NCBI RefSeq assembly: GCF_011397635.1
Contig: NC_064756.1
Location: 34,896,996 to 34,960,995 of the forward strand
Direction: 5' to 3'
Origin: Epinephelus fuscoguttatus
Taxonomy: Eukaryota > Chordata > Actinopteri > Perciformes > Serranidae
Length of the DNA: 64,000 bases
A program made the translations under genes and the position numbers. Positions 59,444 through 64,000 of the stretch are shown here, piece by piece (position 1 is the stretch's first letter; every line of letters starts with the position of its first letter). The notes under the pieces were generated by a model. The model saw only the letters and a program-made list of their open reading frames with translations, ran no database searches and had not been told where the DNA came from.

Positions 59444-61095
59444 CCATTTAAAGTTCAGGGTCCACGTCTGTCAGGAAAAATTATCTGACCAACAGGGGGA
59501 GCCAAACCACCTCTCTTTACCTCTTCTCTGCCTTTTAACTTTGTTCAGTCATACTTGTGGAAGTAACCTTTTATATTTACTCTTATATGTAGTGACGTAT
59601 TAAATTATTAGATCAAGAAGTGATTTACTCTAACCTGGGTTTGTTGGTCTTGTGTGTCTCTGCTCCAGGCATTGTAGTGGATGATTTGGTAATGCAGCTG
59701 GTCGGACTGAGATACACAGAGCTGGACATGACCATCAGTTACCCCGGCTTCCTGTACCTGCTGATGAAACTGGAGAGCATGATCCGTAAGGAAGGGACAT
59801 CCACAGGGGGGGTAGCACATTATGACAATATTCATGACAGAGGAGCTGCAGTTAAACCAAAATCTGGTGCCAAAACAAACTCTCAGGTTTCAATTTTAAA
59901 AACTTCATACGTTTGTTTTGGCTTACATCAGAGCCAGTCAGCCGATCAGTTTAGAGAACTAAAACAAATGTAAGACATCTTAAGTAGACTCTAGTCTCCT
60001 GGTTTTACAGGATGGACAAAATATTTGCCATCACAGTTCAAATATTTCTTGATTGTTCATTGTCTTCATCCTGTTTTGCAGAAGTATTTCAAGCATATGA
60101 CATGGCGGGTATGGGACGAATAACTCTCGACTACAAACGGGTATGAACCTCTTTTTCTGCTTTACATACTTTGAATCAAAATTGAAAGAAATAAAGGTAG
60201 CAGGTGTGATACATTTGCTATTTATTTTATTTTTATAAAAATGAATGACATATCTACATTTGGCAGGTTCTTTCTTTCTCTGTTAACCAGGGATGCACAA
60301 TATACAGTACATCAGGCTGACGGAGTATCGGGTAATAATGGGAAATTTCGATTATTATTATTATACAGAAAATAAAATTATAGTTAGAGGCGATAACACA
60401 AAGCCAAATTGCTTATATGGACTGTGACAATAAACGCAGAGAAGAAGAGGAGCTTGCACAGCATGCTAACAGGAGAGCCAAACAAGCTGTTGCCAGTGTG
60501 GACATTTTTCACAGTTTTAAAGAAAGACAACGCGATTGTGCCAAGGTCTGTTCCCCTTTAGCTGCCATTTACACTGCTTAGATGCAGCGCTGAAGGACCA
60601 TCGGTGGAGCCACTGCCTTCCCGGTGAAAGATTAGGTCAATGTGTGCCCGGCTAGTGGCTAAAATCCAACACCGAGCTGTTAAACAGTCCCAACAAACCA
60701 CACCGACACTGTTAGCCATGCGAGGCTAACAGTTAGCCCTGTATGTATTGAATTCAGCCAGTGCTAAACCCCAGCCCCTGGGTCCACAGAGGGGTCTAAT
60801 CCGTGTAACTGCAGCACGTCACATACTTCGGTTTTTGTCTGGAAAATCTGTCCTTACTCAAGTCCTTTACATAGAAGTCAGTCTGTAGGCTGTCACAGGC
60901 AACTGAGAAAGGCAGGCAAGGTCTCAGTTTTCAGTAACATTACAACCTGTTCACCCACTGGCAGTAAGAAATTATTAATACACGTTTAAGGTTACATACA
61001 GTACATTTAACGGTCGTCATTAAAGGTGAGTTTCAACTAAATGTTTTCTGTTCTCTGATTGGTTCCAGTGGCTCCACATGACCATGTACAACTGA
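31964..61095 (+). CDS. Classical penta-EF-hand calpain, CAPN12-like by position; catalytic-Cys exon 3 broken
   Basis: Calcium-dependent cysteine protease family. Exons: 31964-32200, 37490-37559, [3: remnant, see 39206], 39688-39821, 41659-41827, 42011-42082, 43997-44088, 44604-44678, 45365-45525, 46708-46865, 47157-47365, 47748-47793, 51372-51446, 51842-51902, 53118-53182, 54783-54851, 55242-55320, 59669-59785, 60082-60140, 61069-61095. All borders are GT/AG. Exons 2, 4, 5 and 9 have the typical calpain sizes of 70, 134, 169 and 161 bases. Landmarks: [31 protein letters not shown], catalytic His in YKHAYSL (usually GHAYSV), catalytic Asn in LNPWGDTEW (usually RNPWG), domain [17 protein letters not shown]-hand loops [12 protein letters not shown] and [12 protein letters not shown], and C-terminal WLHMTMYN. 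With a normal 119-base exon 3 the total would be 2094 bases, exactly 698 codons. Human CAPN12 lies close to EIF3K, which supports that name, but orthology is untested. No AATAAA was seen close after the stop. Confidence 0.85.
32430..33245. repeat. Interspersed repeat family B, copy 1
   Basis: The left part ('gatgactggatggcatttta' to 'cacactatgacttt') and the right part ('tgttttgacattgattgt' to 'aataatgacaattt') match the two flanks of the minisatellite at 42190-43830. The centre (32645-33060) is different: T-rich degenerate sequence ending 'gggcccctgggcctgtaccc'. Confidence 0.6.
33402..33466. repeat. 65-base direct repeat, copy 1
   Basis: 'cctgggcatgcatcagctgaaagatatgtcagtgcattag...' recurs at 34054-34118 with four or five differences. 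The 590 bases between contain the repeat at 33620. Confidence 0.8.
33620..33882 (-). repeat. Abundant teleost interspersed repeat (SINE-like, with tRNA-like motifs)
   Basis: Contains 'ttcacacctacagccagtgtagaatcacc', 'ggactgtgggaggaagc', 'ggggagaacatgcaagctcc', 'attcgaaccaggaaccc' and 'gctaaccactgtgccac', a series found in very many fish introns. The minus strand carries a B-box-like ggttcgaatcc. The tandem 'tacattgacc' is duplicated. Confidence 0.65.
34054..34118. repeat. 65-base direct repeat, copy 2
   Basis: Partner of 33402-33466. Confidence 0.8.
34650..35060. repeat. Diverged local duplication, copy 1 (calpain intron 1)
   Basis: Shares ordered blocks with 37120-37430: 'gattatcatacactttgcaa', 'aagactgttgaagaa', 'tgccaagtttatgtcac', 'ctaaatcctgttttg' and a pyrimidine-rich end. 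The second copy ends just before calpain exon 2, but the exon itself is not duplicated here. Confidence 0.5.
35460..35680. mobile_element. TTAA-type MITE fragment
   Basis: After TTAA (35456) comes 'agtgacagttcactccaaaat', then 'agccgagtgccatccagtttc' and 'acactcggcaactcacacc', known to me as a frequent fish repeat. The right end was not found. Confidence 0.5.
36380..36640. repeat. Retroelement-like fragment
   Basis: 'cctgtctctaaggttgagcc', 'cggaggaaactcaatttagg' and 'ctacccaaagctcatgacca' are recurrent fish repeat blocks. A short antisense piece of the same family lies near 48610-48680 ('ctatggtcatgagctttgg'). Confidence 0.45.
36655..36905. repeat. SINE-like interspersed repeat
   Basis: Contains 'gttcaatccctgattcctcc', 'attgggcaagatactgaacc', 'ccaattgctcccactctgg' and 'ccagtgtgtgtgaat', blocks of a common fish repeat. 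Confidence 0.5.
37120..37430. repeat. Diverged local duplication, copy 2
   Basis: Partner of 34650-35060. It ends about 60 bases before calpain exon 2 and includes part of that exon's upstream pyrimidine-rich region. Confidence 0.5.
37560..39205. other. Calpain intron 2; no intact exon 3 found
   Basis: I read this stretch and the next 480 bases for a Gly-Asp-Cys-Trp coding segment (tgctgg or tgttgg after gac/gat) with a nearby AG and found none. Confidence 0.6.
39206..39336 (+). pseudogene. Degraded calpain exon 3 (catalytic cysteine exon)
   Basis: In the frame that joins exon 4 this reads VVLSAI near the start and [17 protein letters not shown] at the end. The latter fits the calpain VVPLDQxFQxxYxGxFxFQ segment, and a good donor (AGG/GTAAAT) follows 39336. 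The upstream part is broken. Where Gly-Asp-Cys-Trp is expected the DNA reads aaggctgtggtg, so Cys and Trp are gone. A TGA lies in frame at 39259-39261. The nearest AG (39210) gives a 126-base exon, not 119, which shifts the frame from exon 2 and meets another TGA at 39250-39252. Position, donor and tail leave little doubt that this is the exon 3 remnant. Assembly error is the main alternative. Confidence 0.75.
39634..39683. repeat. (CT)n microsatellite forming the exon 4 pyrimidine tract
   Basis: About 25 CT units run directly into tgcag at the 3' splice site of calpain exon 4. Confidence 0.95.
39822..41658. other. Calpain intron 4
   Basis: 1.8 kb; no gene or clear repeat family recognised. 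Confidence 0.5.
42190..43830. repeat. Interspersed repeat family B, copy 2, with AT-rich minisatellite
   Basis: From 42290 to 43570 the DNA is a degenerate tandem array built from 'gacatttttatgagatatt' and 'ttactatgacattttta' type units, about 20-45 bases each, with subrepeats such as (tac)n at 42966 and 43250. The flanks match copy 1 (32430-33245). It fills most of calpain intron 6. Confidence 0.75.
44277..44411. repeat. (TA)n / (CA)n compound microsatellite
   Basis: Near-continuous TA repeats with short CA and TG interruptions in calpain intron 7. The array is close to self-complementary and could form cruciform DNA. Confidence 0.95.
44679..45364. other. Calpain intron 8
   Basis: No gene or repeat recognised in 686 bases. 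Confidence 0.5.
45526..46076. other. Calpain intron 9, left part
   Basis: Short ORFs without recognisable domains; nothing supported. Confidence 0.45.
46077..46665 (+). repeat. Interspersed repeat family A, rearranged copy (calpain intron 9)
   Basis: Starts 'aaaggtccagtgtgtagggtttaggggg'. The 'gtgaaactgctttatt' to 'aagagac' block occurs twice (about 46371-46424 and 46569-46628), so the copy is internally duplicated or is two overlapping copies. It ends about 40 bases before exon 10. Confidence 0.7.
46868..46911. repeat. (CA)n microsatellite starting at calpain exon 10 donor
   Basis: The 5' splice site is GTACACACAC, so the repeat begins inside the donor consensus. Confidence 0.95.
48291..48363 (+). 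tRNA. tRNA-Lys (TTT), copy 1
   Basis: 73 bases. The acceptor stem GCCTGGA/TTCAGGC has one G-T pair. The D arm is GCTCAGTCGGTAGAGC, the anticodon loop CTTTTAA (anticodon TTT) and the T arm GGGTTCAAGTCCC (B box). The discriminator is G. A TTTT terminator follows at about 48371. It lies inside calpain intron 12 on the same strand. Confidence 0.95.
48795..48866 (+). pseudogene. Decayed tRNA-Lys (TTT), copy 2
   Basis: Same acceptor stem, but the D arm reads gctctattagtagagc (the conserved GG is lost), the anticodon loop is cttttga, and the T loop lacks one base (ggttaagtcc). It is 72 bases long. A and B boxes are damaged, so it is probably not transcribed. Confidence 0.8.
48867..50022. other. Non-coding spacer in tRNA cluster
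   Basis: No gene seen. The 'gtcccataatgcaatgca' block near 49052 is another direct copy of the tRNA-unit flank. Confidence 0.5.
50023..50095 (-). tRNA. tRNA-Lys (TTT), copy 3
   Basis: Identical body to copy 1 on the minus strand, with discriminator A in place of G. The downstream flank (lower coordinates) has a TTTT terminator, aagagttttaag. It is antisense to the calpain transcript. Confidence 0.95.
50883..50955 (-). tRNA. tRNA-Lys (TTT), copy 4
   Basis: Body and discriminator G as in copy 1, minus strand. It is followed by agaaaagttttaaag with a TTTT terminator. Confidence 0.95.
52140..52275 (+). repeat. tRNA-derived SINE fragment
   Basis: 'gcagcggtcgcaggttcgactctggcttgcaacc' holds a B-box (GGTTCGACTC). 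It is followed by 'tttgctgcgtgtcacc', a CT-rich tail and 'aaaggcaaaagccc'. This is the 3' portion of a common teleost SINE. The A-box half is not recognisable. Confidence 0.6.
52276..53117. other. Calpain intron 14, right part
   Basis: Nothing recognisable beyond A-rich DNA following the SINE tail. Confidence 0.45.
53494..53566 (+). tRNA. tRNA-Lys (TTT), copy 5
   Basis: Identical body to copy 1, discriminator G, followed by acaagttttaaa with a TTTT terminator. Located in calpain intron 15. Confidence 0.95.
53885..54217 (+). repeat. Interspersed repeat family A, 5'-truncated copy
   Basis: From 'accatgttgcaacacc' through 'aaaccaaacactggctct' and 'cctcaccactggatgccac' to 'cacactgttccttta'. The end abuts the tRNA at 54227. 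Confidence 0.7.
54227..54299 (-). tRNA. tRNA-Lys (TTT), copy 6
   Basis: Minus strand, identical body, discriminator G, followed by agaaaagttttaaag as for copy 4. Located in calpain intron 15, antisense to the calpain. Confidence 0.95.
55630..56256 (-). pseudogene. Inverted duplicate of transposase C-terminal region
   Basis: An open minus-strand frame of 208 codons. It repeats the transposase from RRVFV to the terminal GGYFEETRI, preceded by a second copy of the [15 protein letters not shown] segment. It retains the [10 protein letters not shown] block that the plus-strand copy has lost by a five-base deletion. It lacks the DNA-binding part and first catalytic Asp, so it cannot be an active transposase alone. 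Confidence 0.85.
56392..57438 (+). pseudogene. Tc1-like transposase, two frameshifts
   Basis: It starts [20 protein letters not shown] with a helix-turn-helix. The frame breaks by one missing base near 56486 (KTL / VSPSGV). It then stays open to 57299 through a second [12 protein letters not shown] (first Asp), [10 protein letters not shown] (second Asp) and [11 protein letters not shown] (Glu). A five-base deletion near 57285 puts a stop after KATNKC, and the final segment to GGYFEETRI is in another frame. Counting from the Asp of QDND to the Glu gives 38 residues between, against 34 in classic Tc1. The three catalytic residues remain, but the copy is dead. Confidence 0.9.
57745..59190. mobile_element. 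Non-autonomous Harbinger-like element with 'actctgagtt' termini
   Basis: The left end carries five or six copies of 'actctgagtt' (57765-57885) and the right end carries inverted 'actcagagttt' copies (59070-59150). 'caccatggcaac' near 57934 is mirrored by 'gttgccatggtg' near 59054. There is no intact ORF. This architecture is typical of fish PIF/Harbinger non-autonomous elements; the superfamily call is from memory. Located in calpain intron 17. Confidence 0.55.
59411..59442. repeat. (CA)n microsatellite
   Basis: About 16 CA units, 230 bases upstream of calpain exon 18. Confidence 0.9.
60283..60990. mobile_element. hAT-like remnant in calpain intron 19
   Basis: Starts with 'cagggatgcacaatata', the typical end of many hAT elements. 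It includes a fragment translating as [14 protein letters not shown], reminiscent of the start of a BED-finger transposase. No matching right end was located. Confidence 0.4.
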
Positions 61096-61137
61096 CCTGG
61101 TCCACTCTGATGGATTCTTCAGGATTTGCTTCGTTAA

Positions 61138-62658
61138 AGGGATAGTTTGACATTTTGGCAAATTTGCCTATTGCCGTAATCCCTATAGTCATATGAGTAG
61201 GTACATTACCTTTAATTGTCAGTGCGTGCTGTTCTGAGATCGGTGGGGCAGAGGTGCCCACTGAAATGGAGGTGAATGGTACAGGTCCCTCTCTACCTCA
61301 AAACTAATCAAATACACCATCATATGACTCCAAAACGCTCTTGTGGACAACTTGTAGCTTACACATTCACCACGCTATGAAATAATAATGTAATACTACG
61401 AGACAGAGTTGTTCTGAAGCCAAATGCACAGCCGGAACTACATTCCAGACATACAGTACTTGCTGGGCGGAGTGATTTCAAACAGCGTATGTTTAGTGCA
61501 GTTACTTCCGTCATCAAAACAACAAGTTTGTTGAGAAGAAGCCAGAATATACAGAGGAAGAGTTACAGGTTTTGGAAGAAGAGAGAGCAAGAAGAGAGGC
61601 TAAGGTAAAGGTGGGGCTTACTGGCCACTTTATTAGGTACACCTGTGCAATATAAATATAGAGTACACCTCAAAATAATCACTGGAACACGAGGAGAACA
61701 TGCTAACTCCACACTCATAAATCACCACAACTCCTGAGGGAACAACAACATAAAATGTTCCCTAGCAGTCTGTTTATTCCCAACAATAAGAAGTAATGCC
61801 ACTTAGTCACTTCACTATATGCTCTGGGCAGCACTTATCCATAACATAACCACAACAACATTTGCATTTTAGCCTTATTTACCATGCTTGGGTTGTAGGC
61901 TAATGTTACTCAACATGAAGGTAACGTTACAGCAGAGAGATTTCTGAGCAAAATACACAACGATCACTTACCACGTCTGCTCGTTTTGTGATGCCGACAG
62001 ATGGTATGACAGTATCTTTCAAGAAAAGCGTTTGAACCATTGCTGAGCTTCTGCGCTCCATCCTTTCACTGTAGTCCTCCGGTAAAAAATGGCAGGAGCA
62101 CACAAACATTTTCCGGACCGTTTCCACAGGCGTGTTGGGGTCGATGTCCAGCACAAATAGCCATTGTTTCATCCTGTCCGTATTACTGGTTGGAACTACG
62201 TGAAACTTCACTTTGCTCCATGTCTTCGGCTTGTTACTGCAACCTTTTAAAATACACGTGTAAACCATGATTTACAAAAACAAATGGCTACAAGCAATAA
62301 CAACGGCAGTGTCTCAGGTACGCACTGTGTCACTCCGCCCAGTGGTTTACTCAAGAAAGTAGTTCCGAGTATTTGCTTCATGTGTCGTAATGTTACTTAA
62401 TTATACATTATTATTTCATAGCGTGGGGAATGCGCAAGCCATGTGTTGTCCACTAGAGCCTTTTGGAGTCATTTGATGGTGTATTTGATTAGTTTTGAGG
62501 GAGAGAGGGACCTGTACCGTTCACCTCCATTTCAGCAGGCAGCTCTGTCCCGCTGATCTCAGAACAGCACGCACTGACAATTAAAGGTAATGTACCTACT
62601 CATATGACTATAGGGATTACGGCAATAGGCGAATTTGCCAAAATGTTGAACTATCCCT
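61138..62658. mobile_element. TTAA-flanked element with long inverted repeats and THAP ORF (Kolobok-like)
   Basis: TTAA at 61134-61137 and 62659-62662. Both ends read agggatagtt inwards. The inverted repeats extend about 260 bases (61138-61395 against 62415-62658) with roughly nine in ten bases matching by eye. Examples are 'ccctatagtcatatgagtag' against its complement near 62600 and 'cttttggagtcat' against 'atgactccaaaa'. Kolobok transposons use TTAA sites and carry THAP domains, so the assignment is likely. The internal 1 kb has only a THAP fragment and a 'tggccactttattaggtaca' repeat, so the copy is non-autonomous. It starts 43 bases after the calpain stop. Confidence 0.75.
61927..62268 (-). 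CDS. THAP-type zinc-finger protein fragment
   Basis: 113 codons on the minus strand. The THAP C2CH pattern is visible: C5 and C10 in CILKGC, then C58/H61 in FVCSCHFLPEDY. The Trp of the KQWL motif, the Phe-His-Val-Val-Pro (usually FHRFP) and the closing LKDTVIPSV (usually LxxxAVPT) are also present. THAP domains bind DNA. After residue 90 the frame continues without a domain and stops, so this is only the N-terminal module, either a first exon or a truncated gene of the surrounding transposon. A short host-type gene is possible but less likely inside long inverted repeats. Confidence 0.6.
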   Translation of the reverse strand: MVYTCILKGCSNKPKTWSKVKFHVVPTSNTDRMKQWLFVLDIDPNTPVETVRKMFVCSCHFLPEDYSERMERRSSAMVQTLFLKDTVIPSVGITKRADVVSDRCVFCSEISLL

Positions 62659-62662
62659 TTAA

Positions 62663-64000
62663 GTCTTTTCGTGTTCATTTCTGTTTTTGCATGACTGTAA
62701 TTTGTTTGTTTTTTCACATGTATTAAAGTAGATGCATCTACTGTACAGTTCAATTATAGAAATATTTAGCAAAGTAACACTTGGTGGTGAACTACATGTA
62801 ATTAAACTGATAGCATGATAGCATAGTGATTCAAGTGGTTAAATGACTTTTTAGCCATTTTAAGTGTACTGACACTATAAACATTTTTCATGGAGCTTTG
62901 AAAGGGACATGGAGTTGGAAAAAAAATAAGATGTACTTTATGAGATCATGCAGAACATCTGCTGACTTTGCTTGCACTTCCCCATCAATAGTGGGTGTAT
63001 TGGGGTATTTTATTTATTCATTTTTTTTTTTGGTTCATATATGACCTGTGAACAAGCAGGCACACAAACTCAATTGAGAGGTATTTTGTGGCATGTGACT
63101 TCTTTGTATTAGGCCCCAAATTTTGTTTTAATTTGGTATCACGTGTACATTGTCAATTTGATCATTTTTTACCAAGTAGTTAAAACTACTTTTTCGAAGT
63201 AGCTTTAGTAAACCAAACTAGATTTCTCCCCGGGGTAGTGGTGCTGTAGTTCAGCTTCTTCCAGAGTGAAGTAATAAGTCAAACAGTAGCAATGGAAACA
63301 TCTTCAAGAACTCTCTTCAGTCATGGAAACATTTGGGGTCAAAGGTCCGAGCAAGATTTGCTGCTATGTTACTGACACTTTAACAAAGGTCACCTAAATG
63401 ATTTAATGAATTAAACTTTATAGTTTAAGATGTTGCCTCACTCTGCTCCCCTTCAGTTTAAAATGAATATATATATATACACATATACACACACATATAT
63501 ATGAATATATAATGAACAATATCCAGCTATGTAAAATAACTACCTAAATCTCCTGTAAGTAAACACAAGAGCTGGTACAGCTGGCTCCAGGTCATCTTTT
63601 TACTGGCCACTTGTTGCAGCTTCTGCCACATTACAAATCACTGAGATATTTTATAAATTTCATACAGCTAATTTTAGATAATAAAATATTTTGTGCACAA
63701 TTTTGTGTATTAGGTCAAATGTAGGCTTTTCATGAGGGGCTCAGACAAACTAGTTTTACTAGTATTAAAACTAGTGTAATCATTACTGAGAATTTGTTGG
63801 ATAGCACTCAAAAGTTAAAGTCACAGTGGCACAGAAGAAAATGCTATTTGAAACCTTCTTTATACCATTTGAAAGAAGTAGATTCATGTATTTATTTTAA
63901 ATTGAACTTTATATCCAGGCTAGTTCATGTAGACCTTTTCTGACTGCACAGATGTGATGGATGAATGTATCTGCACTAGTATCCATGGATGACCTCATCG
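62663..64000. other. Right-hand end of window; no gene seen
   Basis: AT-rich DNA with a short (TA)n/(CA)n patch near 63468-63505. No ORF resembles a known protein, and nothing is clearly cut by the window edge. Confidence 0.5.

Overview
The window looks like nuclear DNA of a ray-finned fish, probably a percomorph teleost. The evidence is short GT-AG introns, a tandem run of single-coding-exon claudin genes, many (CA)n and (TA)n microsatellites, and a dense load of Tc1/mariner, hAT-like, Harbinger-like and TTAA-flanked elements. No prokaryotic, viral or plasmid features were seen.

Layout. (1) 1-18.5 kb: five claudin genes in the same orientation (877, 2934, 10602, 13554, 17231). The first four keep the canonical W-GLW-C-C signature. 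The fifth is divergent and lacks the first of the two extracellular-loop-1 cysteines. Transposon fossils fill the gaps, including a Myb/SANT-like fragment, a TTAA-flanked element and a degenerate mariner. (2) 21.0-22.6 kb, minus strand: sbds, five exons, 249 residues, ribosome maturation. (3) 24.2-30.6 kb, plus strand: eif3k, eight exons, 219 residues, translation initiation. sbds and eif3k are divergent, 1.6 kb apart. (4) 32.0-61.1 kb, plus strand: a classical penta-EF-hand calpain of 20 exons, CAPN12-like by its position next to eif3k. Nineteen exons are open, have consensus splice sites and join in phase. Exon 3, which should carry the catalytic cysteine, is present only as a degraded remnant with an in-frame stop and shifted frame. 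The gene is therefore either a recent pseudogene or a calpain that no longer makes a canonical protease.

The calpain introns hold six tRNA-Lys(TTT) copies in both orientations (one decayed) inside a partly inverted duplication, a Tc1-like element with DD38E spacing and an expanded left arm, a Harbinger-like element with 'actctgagtt' termini, a 1.3 kb AT-rich minisatellite and several SINE-like repeats. Immediately after the calpain stop lies a 1.5 kb TTAA-flanked element with long inverted repeats and a THAP zinc-finger ORF, consistent with a Kolobok-type transposon. The last 1.3 kb holds no recognisable gene.

Functionally the window combines tight-junction genes with two housekeeping translation genes and a calcium-regulated protease relative. 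I see no operon-like coupling. In human, CLDN3/CLDN4 and SBDS lie on chromosome 7q11, and EIF3K and CAPN12 lie close together on 19q13 (from memory), so the fish block joins two human syntenic groups. Exon boundaries were set by hand from reading frame and GT-AG sites. Repeat family names are from memory and approximate.
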